A stretch of DNA of 64,000 nucleotides from Paenibacillus ferrarius (GTDB lineage Bacteria; Bacillota; Bacilli; Paenibacillales; NBRC-103111): positions 62,001 through 126,000 of the forward strand of contig NZ_MBTG01000045.1 of assembly GCF_002027705.1 (NCBI RefSeq), in the 5' to 3' direction. The position numbers and the translations under genes were made by a program. Below the pieces are notes generated by a model, which was not told where the DNA came from, did not search any database, and was given only the letters and a program-made list of their open reading frames with translations. Position 1 is the first letter of the stretch; every line of letters starts with the position of its first letter. Shown here one piece after another: positions 26,178 through 35,300 of this stretch.

Positions 26178-27569
26178 ATGAAATCATTGAAATTGAGAAC
26201 CTCTGCGATCGCCATGACCGCTCTCATGGTCTTGCTGACTAGCGCATGCGGCAAGGCTGAAACTACGACAACAAGCAGCACGGCAGATACGAAAAACTCC
26301 ACAAGCACTCCAACTGCTGATACAAAAAAATCAACCGAGCCAGTCAAAGTCATTTGGTGGCATTCCATGAGCGGTGAGCTTGGCAAAGCTGTCGATAAAT
26401 TGGTCGCCGATTTCAATGCTTCCCAGAAAAATGTACAAGTTGAGGCCGTTTTTCAAGGCACTTATGATGAAAGCCTGAATAAAATGAAAGCTTCAATGGA
26501 TACCAAAAGTGGTCCTTCTCTCATTCAAGTATACGAAATCGGTTCCCGTTTCATGATCGACTCCAAGGCGATTACACCGGTACAAAAGTTTGTTGACGCA
26601 GATAAATTCGATCTTTCCCAGCTCGAAGATAACATTTTGAACTACTATAAATTTGATGACAAGCTGTATTCGATGCCTTTCAATACCTCCAACCCGATCC
26701 TTTATTACAACAAAGATATGTTCAAAGCTGCGGGGCTTGATCCTGAGAAACCGCCAACGACATATGAAGATGTTGCCAAAGCCGCTCAAGCGTTAAGCAA
26801 GGACGGCAAATCCGGCTCTTCCTTTGCCATTTACGGCTGGTTCATGGAACAATTCTTTGCGAATCAAGGTGTAGAATACCTTAACAACGGAAACGGCCGT
26901 ACGGCTGCCGCAACAGAGTCATTAGTTAATAATGAAGCTGGCGTTAAGACGTTGACATGGTGGAAAGACATGGTCGATAACAAAACTTCGGCAAACCTTG
27001 GCCGCAAAACCGATGATACCAAAAAAGCATTTTTGGCAGGTCAAGTGGCGATGACATTGGACTCCACAGCTTCCCTTCGCGGTATCGTGAGCGGTGCTGA
27101 AGGCAAATTCCAAGTGGGCACAGGCACTCTGCCGAAACCAGCAGATGCCAAAGATGGCGGCGTAGTTGTTGGCGGAGCAAGCCTTTACATCTTGAACAAC
27201 AAATCCGAAGCTGAGCAAAAAGGCGCATGGGAATTCATCAAATTCCTGACGAATCCTCAAACGCAAGCATGGTGGCACGTAAACACAGGCTACTTCCCAA
27301 TTACCAAAAAAGCATATGATGAGCAGCTCGTTAAGGACAACTTGGCCAAATACCCGCAATTCCAAACAGCTATTGACCAACTGCACAACACGAAAGCCAA
27401 CAAAGCGACACAAGGCGCAGTCATGGGTGTGTTCCCGGAAGCCCGTCAAATCGTAGAAACGGCAATCGAAGAAGCTTTGACTGGCAAAAAAGCACCAAAA
27501 GACGCGCTTGACGGCGCTGCGAAGAGTATTACGGAGAAAATTGCCACTTATAATAAAACGGTAAAATAA
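26178..27569 (+). CDS. ugpB: Glycerol-3-phosphate-binding lipoprotein (UgpB-like)
   Basis: 463 residues. Lipobox LTSAC at residues 20-24, then a low-complexity Thr/Ser/Lys linker up to about residue 54. The body follows UgpB closely: VIWWHSMSGELG, VQVEAVFQGTYDESLN, LIQVYEIGSRFM, MPFNTSNPILYYNKDMF and the GRKTDDTKKAFLAGQVAMT stretch. It should sit on the outer membrane face and deliver glycerol-3-phosphate or its diesters to the two permeases upstream. GGGAGA at 26161-26166 precedes ATG 26178. Confidence 0.87.
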   Translation: MKSLKLRTSAIAMTALMVLLTSACGKAETTTTSSTADTKNSTSTPTADTKKSTEPVKVIWWHSMSGELGKAVDKLVADFNASQKNVQVEAVFQGTYDESLNKMKASMDTKSGPSLIQVYEIGSRFMIDSKAITPVQKFVDADKFDLSQLEDNILNYYKFDDKLYSMPFNTSNPILYYNKDMFKAAGLDPEKPPTTYEDVAKAAQALSKDGKSGSSFAIYGWFMEQFFANQGVEYLNNGNGRTAAATESLVNNEAGVKTLTWWKDMVDNKTSANLGRKTDDTKKAFLAGQVAMTLDSTASLRGIVSGAEGKFQVGTGTLPKPADAKDGGVVVGGASLYILNNKSEAEQKGAWEFIKFLTNPQTQAWWHVNTGYFPITKKAYDEQLVKDNLAKYPQFQTAIDQLHNTKANKATQGAVMGVFPEARQIVETAIEEALTGKKAPKDALDGAAKSITEKIATYNKTVK

Positions 27570-27599
27570 ATTGAGCACTAATTAACCTATTGATTTTTC

Positions 27600-27841
27600 G
27601 TCGCAATCCGCATATACTTCATATCAATATCCATAACATGATCGTGCCTATGAAGAGAATCCAACTCGGAGGCGTTATCGCCAAGAAGGACCTTGCCATC
27701 CTAAAGCAATGTCCTTCTAAGTTAACCGGCACCGCCCGTTACCGCGGAACCAAGTGGAGAAGCATTCACCAGAGTGTTTCTTAAATTGGGTGGCACCGCG
27801 AGCAAACGCTCCTCGTCCCAATCGGATGAGGGCGTTTTTTG
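27600..27841 (+). promoter_or_regulatory. T-box leader of serC
   Basis: The T-box core TGGGTGGCACCGCG is at 27787-27800 and the partner CTCGTCCC follows. A strong terminator (AAACGC/GCGTTT outer stem, then TTTTTT) ends at 27841, 39 bases before serC. Upstream, ACCGGC...CCCGTTA (27724-27740) looks like the stem II region, and AGAAGGAC/GTCCTTCT pair at 27684-27718. A small hairpin GAG-AATCCAA-CTC at 27655-27667 shows TCC, a serine codon, in its loop. Uncharged tRNA-Ser is the expected ligand, from the gene downstream. Confidence 0.85.
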
Positions 27842-27880
27842 TCGTTTTCAGAATAAAACACATTCGGGAGGTAACAAGAC

Positions 27881-28972
27881 ATGACGAAACGCTTGTATAA
27901 TTTTAATCCAGGACCGGCTGCACTGCCGTTGGAGGTGCTTGAAGAAGCCCAAGAAACCTTCGTAGACTTTCAAGGAACCGGAATCTCTCTGCTTGAGATG
28001 TCTCATCGCAGCCGCGGAGTCGAACAGCTCAATCAAGAAACGCAGCAACTGCTCCTTCATTTGCTCAATTTGCCAACAAGCGACTATGAGGTCCTCTTCA
28101 TGGGCGGAGGGGCAAGCACACAGTTCGCGCTGCTGCCAATGAATTTTTTGCCTGCCAATCAGACAGCGCATTACGTTCTAACTGGCAGCTTTGCCGAAAA
28201 AGCCTATAAAGAAGCAGCCTATCTCGGAAAGACTCAAATTGCCGCAAGCTCCAAGGACCAGAACTGGCAGTACATCCCTGACCTGCATGAAACCGAGCTG
28301 ACAGCTGATGCTGCCTATCTCCATCTCACCCTGAACAACACCATTGAAGGATCTCGCTTTCAACAGATTCCAGAGGTTGGCAGCACGCCGCTGGTAGCCG
28401 ATATGACTAGTGATATCTTAAGCAGACAGCTCGATCTTGAGCGGTTTTCGATGATTTATGCCGGCGCACAAAAAAATCTGGGACCTGCCGGAGTTACCGT
28501 CGCCATCGTCCGCAAAACATGGCTTCAGCAAGCTTCCACACAAATCCCAGAAATTATGCGATATGAGACGTTCGCCAAGCATCAGTCCCTTTACAATACA
28601 CCGCCAGTACACGCCATCTATATGATGAATCTTGTCTTGAAATGGACTCTCCAGCAAGGCGGCGCAGCGTCTTTGGAGCTGCAGAATAAGCATAAAGCCA
28701 AATTGATTTACGACATCATTGACGGAACCAGCGGTTTTTACCAAGGCTTGATAGCCCATAAGGACCGCTCCGATATGAACATCACTTGGCGCATGTCTAG
28801 CGAGCAAATTGAAAAAGCTTTTATTCAAGAATCCCGCGAGAACGGTTTTGAAGGCTTGGCGGGACATCGAAGTGTCGGAGGCATGCGAGCTTCTGCTTAT
28901 AATGCGGTACCGCTTGAAGCCTGCCAAGCTCTGGCTGATTTCATGAAAGCTTTTGCCCGGAAATACGGTTGA
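27881..28972 (+). CDS. serC: Phosphoserine aminotransferase
   Basis: 363 residues, the full family length. It converts 3-phosphohydroxypyruvate and glutamate to phosphoserine, the second step of serine synthesis, in the cytoplasm. Recognised from NFNPGPAALP at the start, MGGGASTQF, and the PLP lysine K198 in YAGAQKNLGPAG; the C-terminal HRSVGGMRASAYNAVP is the SerC signature. GGGAGGT at 27866-27872 sets ATG 27881. A T-box leader controls it. serA and serB are not in the window. Confidence 0.95.
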   Translation: MTKRLYNFNPGPAALPLEVLEEAQETFVDFQGTGISLLEMSHRSRGVEQLNQETQQLLLHLLNLPTSDYEVLFMGGGASTQFALLPMNFLPANQTAHYVLTGSFAEKAYKEAAYLGKTQIAASSKDQNWQYIPDLHETELTADAAYLHLTLNNTIEGSRFQQIPEVGSTPLVADMTSDILSRQLDLERFSMIYAGAQKNLGPAGVTVAIVRKTWLQQASTQIPEIMRYETFAKHQSLYNTPPVHAIYMMNLVLKWTLQQGGAASLELQNKHKAKLIYDIIDGTSGFYQGLIAHKDRSDMNITWRMSSEQIEKAFIQESRENGFEGLAGHRSVGGMRASAYNAVPLEACQALADFMKAFARKYG

Positions 28973-28985
28973 TCGCGCTCGCAAC

Positions 28986-29035
28986 AAAAAAAAGAGTCCC
29001 GTAGAGCGGCCAAGGCCAAGCTCTCGGGACTTTTT
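28986..29035. terminator. Bidirectional terminator between serC and lpdA
   Basis: AGTCCCGTAGAGC pairs with GCTCTCGGGACT, with an A run to the left and a T run to the right. It serves the converging serC and pdh transcripts. Confidence 0.88.
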
Positions 29036-29070
29036 ATCTAAAGGTAGTAGAAACCTGTGGGAAATGTTTG

Positions 29071-30486
29071 TTATTTGCCCAGTTGGTGAATCGGGTGTCC
29101 AAGCGCACCTTCCGCTGCATCCATAATCATTTCAGTTAATGTTGGATGTGCATGGATCGTAAGTGCGATATCTTCCAGATTAGCGCCCATCTCAACGGCA
29201 AGAGCCAGCTCTCCGATTAAGTTGGAAGCTTCTGGGCCAACGATTTGACCACCAAGCAGCTGACCTGTTTCTTTGTCGCCGACAAGCTTCACGAAGCCTT
29301 GACCCGCGTTCAAAGAGTTTGCACGACCGTTCGCCGCATAAGGGAATTTACCAATCGTTACATTGATCCCTTGCGCTTTGGCTTCCGTTTCACTTAGACC
29401 TACTCCGGCAATTTCCGGGTCCGAGAATACAACAGCTGGCATAGCTTTGTAATCTACGATGCTGGAGTGGCCTGCAATAGCTTCAGCAGCAACTTTAGCT
29501 TCATAAGAAGCTTTGTGTGCCAAGGAAAGACCAGGAACAACATCACCGATAGCGAAGATGTGCGGGATGCTTGTTCTGCCTTGATTGTCGACTTCGATCA
29601 AACCACGATCCGTCATTTTCAAGTTGATAAGATCAAGACCAAGCTCACCATCCGTGTTCGGACGACGACCAACCGTTACGAGCACATAGTCCGCAGTAAC
29701 TTGCTTCTCTTCACCTTTTACAGTGAAAGTAACTGTTACGTCGTTGTCTGTTTTCGTGCAGGATTGCGCCAACGCTTCAGTATGAACCTCAACGCCAACT
29801 TTCTCCAGGTTGCGGGCAACAAGCTTCGTCAATTCTTTCTCGAAGCCTGGAAGCACATGGTCAGAACCTTCAAGCACAGTGACTTTCGTACCGAATTTCG
29901 CGTACGTTTGGCCAAGCTCGATCCCGATGTAGCCGCCGCCGATAACGACCATGCTTTTCGGAATTTCTGGCAAGTTCAGCGCCTCGGTGGAAGAAATAAT
30001 TCTTCCGCCGTAAGGGAACGCCTTAAGCTCGATCGGACGGGAACCCGTCGCGATAATGCAATGCTTGAAGCGGTAGCGAGGAGCTTCTGCGTCATTGAAC
30101 ACACGCGCTTCGTGCTCATTGATGAACATCACTTCGCCTTGGAACGTTTGGATCTTGTTGCCTTTGAGCAGCGCGCTAACGCCGCCTGTTTGCTTAGCTA
30201 CAATGCTGTTTTTCCAAGCTTGTACTTTCGCGAAGTCAACCTTCACGTTTTCCACGGAAATACCGATGCTGTCGGCATGCTGGGCATGCTCATACGTATG
30301 AGCCGCGGAAATCAACGCTTTGGATGGGATACAGCCGCGGTTCAAACACACGCCGCCCCAGTCCGATTTATCAACAATCAGAACGCTTTGTCCAAGCTGA
30401 GCAGCGCGAATTGCCGCTACATAACCACCAGGACCAGCACCGATGACCAACAAGTCAATATCTAAAGAAGCATCTCCTACTACCAT
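29071..30486 (-). CDS. lpdA: Dihydrolipoyl dehydrogenase (E3)
   Basis: 471 residues from ATG 30486 (GGAGGTG 7 bases upstream). FAD fold with VIGAGPGGYVAA, redox disulfide in GGVCLNRGCIPSKAL, NAD fold with VVIGGGYIGIELG, and the C-terminal His-Glu pair in HAHPTLTEMIMDAAEG. It reoxidises the dihydrolipoyl group of the E2 subunit and makes NADH. It is the last gene of the pdhA-pdhB-pdhC-lpdA operon, starting 4 bases after the stop of pdhC, and may also serve other 2-oxoacid complexes and the glycine cleavage system. Confidence 0.95.
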   Translation of the reverse strand: MVVGDASLDIDLLVIGAGPGGYVAAIRAAQLGQSVLIVDKSDWGGVCLNRGCIPSKALISAAHTYEHAQHADSIGISVENVKVDFAKVQAWKNSIVAKQTGGVSALLKGNKIQTFQGEVMFINEHEARVFNDAEAPRYRFKHCIIATGSRPIELKAFPYGGRIISSTEALNLPEIPKSMVVIGGGYIGIELGQTYAKFGTKVTVLEGSDHVLPGFEKELTKLVARNLEKVGVEVHTEALAQSCTKTDNDVTVTFTVKGEEKQVTADYVLVTVGRRPNTDGELGLDLINLKMTDRGLIEVDNQGRTSIPHIFAIGDVVPGLSLAHKASYEAKVAAEAIAGHSSIVDYKAMPAVVFSDPEIAGVGLSETEAKAQGINVTIGKFPYAANGRANSLNAGQGFVKLVGDKETGQLLGGQIVGPEASNLIGELALAVEMGANLEDIALTIHAHPTLTEMIMDAAEGALGHPIHQLGK

Positions 30487-30490
30487 GCTG

Positions 30491-31792
30491 TTACACCTCC
30501 AAGACAAGAAGCTCTGGATCAGCCAGAAGCTGTTTGATGTAGTTCAAGAAGCTTTGTGCTGTTGCTCCATCCACTATACGGTGGTCGAAGCTCAAGGAAA
30601 GCGCCATAACCGATGCGGCAACGATTTGCCCATTTTTCACAACAGGTTTTTCCGTGATACGTCCAGCGCCCAGGATCGCAACTTCAGGGAAGTTGATAAC
30701 TGGTGTAAAGAACATACCGCCAACAGAACCAATGTTCGTGATGGAAATTGTGCTGCCTTTAAGCTCGGTAGGCGCCAATTTGCCTTCGCGTCCGCGAACA
30801 GCCAAATCTTTGATGGAAGAGGCGATGGACCATACGTTTTTGCGGTCAGCATCATGGATAACAGGAACGAGCAAGCCGTTTTCTGTATCTGTTGCGATAC
30901 CGATGTTGTAGTATTTTTTGTAGACGATTTCTTGCTTCTCTTCGTCGATCATGGCGTTCATGACCGGGAATTGACGGCAAGCGGCAACCAGGGCTTTCAC
31001 GATGAAAGGCAGGTACGTCAGCTTCACGCCTTTTTTCTCGGCAAGCGGCTTCGTGCGCTCACGCAAAGCGACTAATGCGCTCACGTCGATTTCGTCCATC
31101 AGTGTCACATGCGGAGCTGTGTACACGGATTTGACCATGGCGTTCGCGATGATTTTGCGGATTCCTTTGAACGGAATCCGCTCTTCGACGCGATCGCCCA
31201 CGACAACCTGCTGCGGAGCCGCCGCAGGTGCCGCTGCACCAGCTGCTGCTGTCGCAGCTGTATCAGCTTCCGGAGCCGCGGCTGCGCCCGCTCCGCTGAA
31301 GCCAAGCACGTCCTCGCGTGTTACGCGGCCGTGTTTCCCTGTAGGCGTCACCTCTGCGAGTGTGATGCCTTTTTCTCTTGCAAGCTTGCGGATGCTAGGC
31401 GTCGCAAGCACTTCGCGGCCCGCGCTTGGCGCGGCCGCTGGTGCCGCAGCAGCTGCTGCAGGCGCTGCTGCCGGAGCTGGTGCTGCCGCCGCAGGGGCAG
31501 CAGGCGCTGCGCTGTCGCTCTTGTGATGCATGGATTCCGCAGGCAGTTCGCCTGTTACTTCAATCGTCATCACAAGCTCGCCGATGTTGCACACTTGTCC
31601 TTCTTTTACGGAAACAGCAACGACTTTTCCTTCAACTGGACAAGGCACTTCAACAACCGCTTTATCGTTTTGTACTTCCATAAGAATCGTTTCGTCAGTT
31701 ACGGTATCGCCCGCTTTTACCAACAGCTTAACGATCTCGCCTTCATGTATGCCTTCACCAAGCTCTGGAAACTTGTATTCAAACAATGCCAC
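30491..31792 (-). CDS. pdhC: Pyruvate dehydrogenase E2, dihydrolipoyl acetyltransferase
   Basis: 433 residues from GTG 31792, with AGGAGGT 7 bases upstream. One lipoyl domain (residues 1-80, lipoyl lysine K44 in NDKAVVEV), an Ala/Pro-rich flexible linker, a peripheral-subunit-binding domain at about 128-165 (ATPSIRKLAREKGI), a second Ala-rich linker, and the acetyltransferase core with the catalytic His/Asp in FDHRIVDGA. It carries acetyl from E1 to CoA. The linkers make this section locally GC-rich. LipL, encoded 3.5 kb away, is the probable enzyme that loads the lipoyl domain. Confidence 0.94.
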   Translation of the reverse strand: MALFEYKFPELGEGIHEGEIVKLLVKAGDTVTDETILMEVQNDKAVVEVPCPVEGKVVAVSVKEGQVCNIGELVMTIEVTGELPAESMHHKSDSAAPAAPAAAAPAPAAAPAAAAAAPAAAPSAGREVLATPSIRKLAREKGITLAEVTPTGKHGRVTREDVLGFSGAGAAAAPEADTAATAAAGAAAPAAAPQQVVVGDRVEERIPFKGIRKIIANAMVKSVYTAPHVTLMDEIDVSALVALRERTKPLAEKKGVKLTYLPFIVKALVAACRQFPVMNAMIDEEKQEIVYKKYYNIGIATDTENGLLVPVIHDADRKNVWSIASSIKDLAVRGREGKLAPTELKGSTISITNIGSVGGMFFTPVINFPEVAILGAGRITEKPVVKNGQIVAASVMALSLSFDHRIVDGATAQSFLNYIKQLLADPELLVLEV

Positions 31793-31823
31793 GTGTACTA
31801 CCTCCTATTACCTTCGACTGTGA

Positions 31824-32804
31824 TTAGAATTCGAGTACTTGATTGATCCCTGCAATGACACTTGCTGGACTAGGCAACCAAGCGTCTTCGATTTGAGCGA
31901 ACGGATAGACGGTATCTGGCGGTGAAATACGCAGAACCGGAGCTTCCAGGTGTAAAATGGCTTTTTCATTAATTTGTGCAATAACCTCAGCTGCAACACC
32001 GGAAGTTTTTTGCGCTTCTTGGACGATAATCGCACGATTCGTTTTCTTGATAGAAGCAACAATCGTATCGATATCCAGCGGAAGCAGCGTGCGAAGATCG
32101 ATTACTTCCACTTTCACGCCTTGTGCTTTCTCGATTTCTTCTGCTGCTTTCACAGAAGTATGAACCATTGCGCCATACGTGATAACCGTAACGTCAGAGC
32201 CTTCACGAACTACGTTCGCTTTACCAAGCTCGATCGTATACTCACCTTCAGGTACTTCTGCGCGGAATGCGCGGTATAAATTCAGATGCTCCATGAAGAA
32301 GACAGGATCATTGTCGCGAATCGCGGAAATCAGCAGTCCCTTCGCATCATAAGGGTTGGAAGGAACAACAACTTTGATACCAGGCGTTTGCACAAGCAAG
32401 CCTTCCAAGGCATCCGTGTGCAGCTCAGCAGCTTTAACACCGCCGCCGAAAGGTGTACGGAATACGATTGGCGAGTTGTAACGTCCGCCGGAACGGTAAC
32501 GCATACGAGCAGCTTGCACACAAATTTGGTCAAGCGCTTCATAGATAAAGCCTACGAATTGAATTTCAGCAATTGGACGGAAGCCTTGAACGCCAAGACC
32601 AACTGCCAACCCGCCGATAGCGGACTCAGCAAGCGGCGTATCAAATACACGGTCTTCGCCGAACTCTTTTTGCAAACCTTCTGTCGCACGGAATACGCCG
32701 CCAACATGGCCAACGTCTTCCCCGAACAAAATTACATTTGGATCTCTTTCCAGTTCAACGCGCATTGCGTCTTTTATCGCTTGAATCATCGTCATTTGTG
32801 CCAT
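31824..32804 (-). CDS. pdhB: Pyruvate dehydrogenase E1 component, beta subunit
   Basis: 326 residues. Recognised by FGEDVGHVGGVFRATEGL with the TPP-activating Glu, FDTPLAESAIGGLAVG, and PIVFRTPFGGGVKAAELHTD. It forms the alpha2beta2 E1 with PdhA and decarboxylates pyruvate. GGAG lies about 5 bases before ATG 32804 and AGGAGG a little further. pdhC follows 31 bases later. Its C-terminal domain runs through VLRISPPDTVYPFAQIED. Confidence 0.95.
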   Translation of the reverse strand: MAQMTMIQAIKDAMRVELERDPNVILFGEDVGHVGGVFRATEGLQKEFGEDRVFDTPLAESAIGGLAVGLGVQGFRPIAEIQFVGFIYEALDQICVQAARMRYRSGGRYNSPIVFRTPFGGGVKAAELHTDALEGLLVQTPGIKVVVPSNPYDAKGLLISAIRDNDPVFFMEHLNLYRAFRAEVPEGEYTIELGKANVVREGSDVTVITYGAMVHTSVKAAEEIEKAQGVKVEVIDLRTLLPLDIDTIVASIKKTNRAIIVQEAQKTSGVAAEVIAQINEKAILHLEAPVLRISPPDTVYPFAQIEDAWLPSPASVIAGINQVLEF

Positions 32805-32865
32805 GACTTCTCCGTGCCTCCTAAGCGTTTATCGCCAGAAAAAACTGGCATCGTAAGCTAATTAT

Positions 32866-33948
32866 TTATTTATACGCTTGCTTCTGTTCTTCGAGGTGTG
32901 CAGGTGTAACTTCAAACATGGAATCGATCAAGCCGGAAACGGTCATTTTCTCAGTTTCCTCCGCTTTTTTAATGTGCTCAGCAACGGTTGCTTTCGCTTC
33001 TTCTTTTACTTGTGCTTCTATTTCTTCGTTCCATAGACCTTTTTTGGTCAAGAATAAGCGCATGCGCGTAAGTGGATCTCTTGGTTCCCAATCGGATTCT
33101 TCGTCTTTGGTACGATATTTCGTCGTATCATCAGCCAAGGAATGCGGACGGTAACGGTAAGTTAATGCTTCAATCAATGTAGCGCCTTCGCCTCTGCGTC
33201 CTCTTTCTGCTGCTTCAGTCACAGCTTGAACGACAGCTAGAACGTCCATTCCATCAACTTGAACACCTTTGATACCGGCTGCTACGGATTTATGCGCAAC
33301 CGAAAGGGCTCCTGTTTGTTTGGAATAAGGAGTTGTGATCGCATAACCATTATTTTGTACAAAATAGATAACCGGCAGCTTGAACGCGCCTGCGAAGTTC
33401 ATGCCTTCGTAGAAATCGCCTTCCGAGCTTCCGCCGTCACCTGTATACGTAATCGCTACGCGCGGTTGATTGCGTTTTTTGAATGCCATAGCAACACCTG
33501 TTGCATGCAAAATTTGTGCGCCGATGATGATTTGCGGCATAAGGACGTGTACATCCTGCGGAATTTGTCCGCCATGCTGATGTCCACGGGAATAAAGGAA
33601 TGCTTGGTAAAGCGGGAGTCCATGCCATACAAGCTGCGGCATATCACGGTAACCTGGGCAAATAAAATCGTCTTTATTTAAAGCAAATTCACTACCGATC
33701 ATGGAAGCTTCTTGTCCGGATACCGGTGCATAGAAACCAAGACGTCCTTGACGACCGAGATTGACTGCTCTTTCGTCCCACACGCGTGTGAATACCATTC
33801 TTCTCATAATTTCTTTCAATTGGTCATCGCTAAGATTAGGCATTTTGTCGGGATTGACAATTGTGCCGTCTGGAGCCAGAACTTGTAAAGGCTCAACCTT
33901 CTCTGTGGTCACTTCATAATTTGTTTGGCTGACAAGTGGCTTACTCAT
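32866..33948 (-). CDS. pdhA: Pyruvate dehydrogenase E1 component, alpha subunit
   Basis: 360 residues. The TPP motif begins with GDGGSSEGDFYEGMN and ends with FVQNNGYAI (GDG to NN). The phosphorylation-loop region is YRYRPHSLADDTTKYR. It is the first gene of the pdh operon, with GAGGTG before ATG 33948 and a sigma-A-like promoter at 34007-34035. It binds thiamine diphosphate and decarboxylates pyruvate together with PdhB in the cytoplasm. Confidence 0.95.
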   Translation of the reverse strand: MSKPLVSQTNYEVTTEKVEPLQVLAPDGTIVNPDKMPNLSDDQLKEIMRRMVFTRVWDERAVNLGRQGRLGFYAPVSGQEASMIGSEFALNKDDFICPGYRDMPQLVWHGLPLYQAFLYSRGHQHGGQIPQDVHVLMPQIIIGAQILHATGVAMAFKKRNQPRVAITYTGDGGSSEGDFYEGMNFAGAFKLPVIYFVQNNGYAITTPYSKQTGALSVAHKSVAAGIKGVQVDGMDVLAVVQAVTEAAERGRRGEGATLIEALTYRYRPHSLADDTTKYRTKDEESDWEPRDPLTRMRLFLTKKGLWNEEIEAQVKEEAKATVAEHIKKAEETEKMTVSGLIDSMFEVTPAHLEEQKQAYK

Positions 33949-34006
33949 ACCATTTCACCTCTTATATGATTTTGATGCCTGCTAGCTTCACTTCTGTTAT
34001 AGTATT

Positions 34007-34035
34007 ATTATAAACCTGTTTTTGTGAATTGTACA
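34007..34035 (-). promoter_or_regulatory. Probable sigma-A promoter of the pdh operon
   Basis: On the minus strand TGTACA (34030-34035) and TATAAT (34007-34012) are 17 bases apart, about 60 bases before pdhA. Confidence 0.55.
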
Positions 34036-34211
34036 CCAGCATCCTCGTGTTATATGACCTTTTTTCGCAGAAGTGAATAGTACAGTTCCCGAAAATATAT
34101 AATACAGTTAACACAAAATTTACAACTGCTATAATACACCTTACCCTTAATCATAAAATCTTACGCTTAAGAATCCTATTTTTCCCAAGCAGACAACAAA
34201 GGAGCAATCTC

Positions 34212-34943
34212 ATGTCAGATGACTCGCGCTTTTACAAAAGAACCATTATCAAAGATGAACTCACCTCTGCCCTGCTTCAAGAAACTCGGTCATTGCGGAT
34301 TTATCTTCCTCCTGGCTACAACGAGCTGCTTTCCTACCCTGTCATTTATTGCCAAGACGGCGAGCAGTTCTTCAATTTCGGCCGAATTGCCACGACGCTT
34401 ACCCGTTGTATTTTAGATGAAGACTTAGAGCCCGCCATTGTGGTTGGTGTCGATGTGAACAATGTGAATCGCACCTCGGAATATGCGCCTGAAGGAGAGC
34501 GACATGACGCTTATTGCCGCTTTTTCGCTGAGGAACTCCTTCCTTATATCGAAAGCCGGTATCCGGTTCGCACAGAAAGGACTGAGCGTATTGTCGCGGG
34601 CGACTCTCTGGGAGGGACCGTTTCCCTGCATCTCGCCTTAGATTATCCTAGCCTTTTTTGCCGCGTTATATCCTTATCGGGCGCATTTTTCGACATTACC
34701 AGAGAACGTATCAAAGCAGAGGACGACTTGGCCTGGCTGGAGCTGTACATGCTGATTGGCTTGGATGAAACAGAGGTAAAAACAGAACGGGGAACCTTTG
34801 ATTTTGTTCGCGAAAATCGGCTAACCAAAGAGGAACTGGATTCCAAAAACACCACACTTCATTACATCGAAAAACCAGGCAAGCATCTATGGGGATTCTG
34901 GCAAGGAGAGCTGGATACGGCTTTGCATTATTTTCTGGGGTAA
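34212..34943 (+). CDS. Alpha/beta-hydrolase esterase (Esterase D type)
   Basis: 243 residues. The nucleophile elbow is VAGDSLGGTVS (GxSxG), preceded by YCQDGEQFF, the conserved early loop of this family, and followed near the end by a His in GKHLWGFW. Family members are S-formylglutathione hydrolases, enterochelin-type esterases and similar cytoplasmic or secreted enzymes; no signal peptide is present. The substrate is unknown. GGAG at 34201-34204 sets ATG 34212. It is a single gene, divergent from pdhA, with a terminator at 34954-34997. Confidence 0.83.
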   Translation: MSDDSRFYKRTIIKDELTSALLQETRSLRIYLPPGYNELLSYPVIYCQDGEQFFNFGRIATTLTRCILDEDLEPAIVVGVDVNNVNRTSEYAPEGERHDAYCRFFAEELLPYIESRYPVRTERTERIVAGDSLGGTVSLHLALDYPSLFCRVISLSGAFFDITRERIKAEDDLAWLELYMLIGLDETEVKTERGTFDFVRENRLTKEELDSKNTTLHYIEKPGKHLWGFWQGELDTALHYFLG

Positions 34944-34953
34944 CCTTGCTCAT

Positions 34954-34997
34954 AAAAAGAACCGTCAGAGGATTGGAATCTCCCTGCGGTTCTTTTT
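34954..34997 (+). terminator. Terminator of the esterase gene
   Basis: AAAAAGAACCG pairs with CGGTTCTTTTT around a GAG/CTC inner stem. Confidence 0.82.
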
Positions 34998-35034
34998 GCA
35001 TTTTCTTCCTTCGCTAAAATGATGTCTCGTGCTC

Positions 35035-35290
35035 GATAGTGCCTCCTCCGCCAGTTGAGCCTGCCTTTTTTGCAGGCTCAGGGCAGGATGGGTGCTTTTT
35101 CCCTGCTGAGCCTGCTTTTTGGGCAGGCTCAGTCGGCATTTGCGCGGATAGTGCCTCCTCCGCCAGTTGAGCCTGCCTTTTTTGCAGGCTCAGAGCGGGG
35201 TGGGTGCTTTTTTCTTGCTGAGCCTGCTTTTTTGGCAGGTTCAGCAAGCTTTTGCGCGGATAGTGCCTCCTCCGCCAGTTGAGCCTGCCC
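35035..35290. repeat. 112-bp tandem repeat, two full copies and a partial third
   Basis: Copies start at 35035, 35147 and 35259 with GATAGTGCCTCCTCCGCCAG. Each full copy holds two hairpins: GAGCCTGC-(T run)-GCAGGCTC and a second GAGCCTGC/GCAGG(C/T)TC. The third copy stops at about 35290, just before the lipL stop codon. Frames through it give Glu-Pro-Ala-Lys-Lys-Ala-Gly patterns that are only translated repeat. A diverged copy is at 3119-3215. Confidence 0.85.
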
Positions 35291-35300
35291 AAGCGTCATG

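Noticed and set aside
26922..27578. 218-residue minus-strand frame opposite ugpB
   Set aside because: Antisense shadow of a certain gene with a Phe- and Cys-rich unlikely composition.
29467..30465. 332-residue frame on the plus strand opposite lpdA
   Set aside because: Antisense to a certain gene; the sequence has no family features and no ribosome site.
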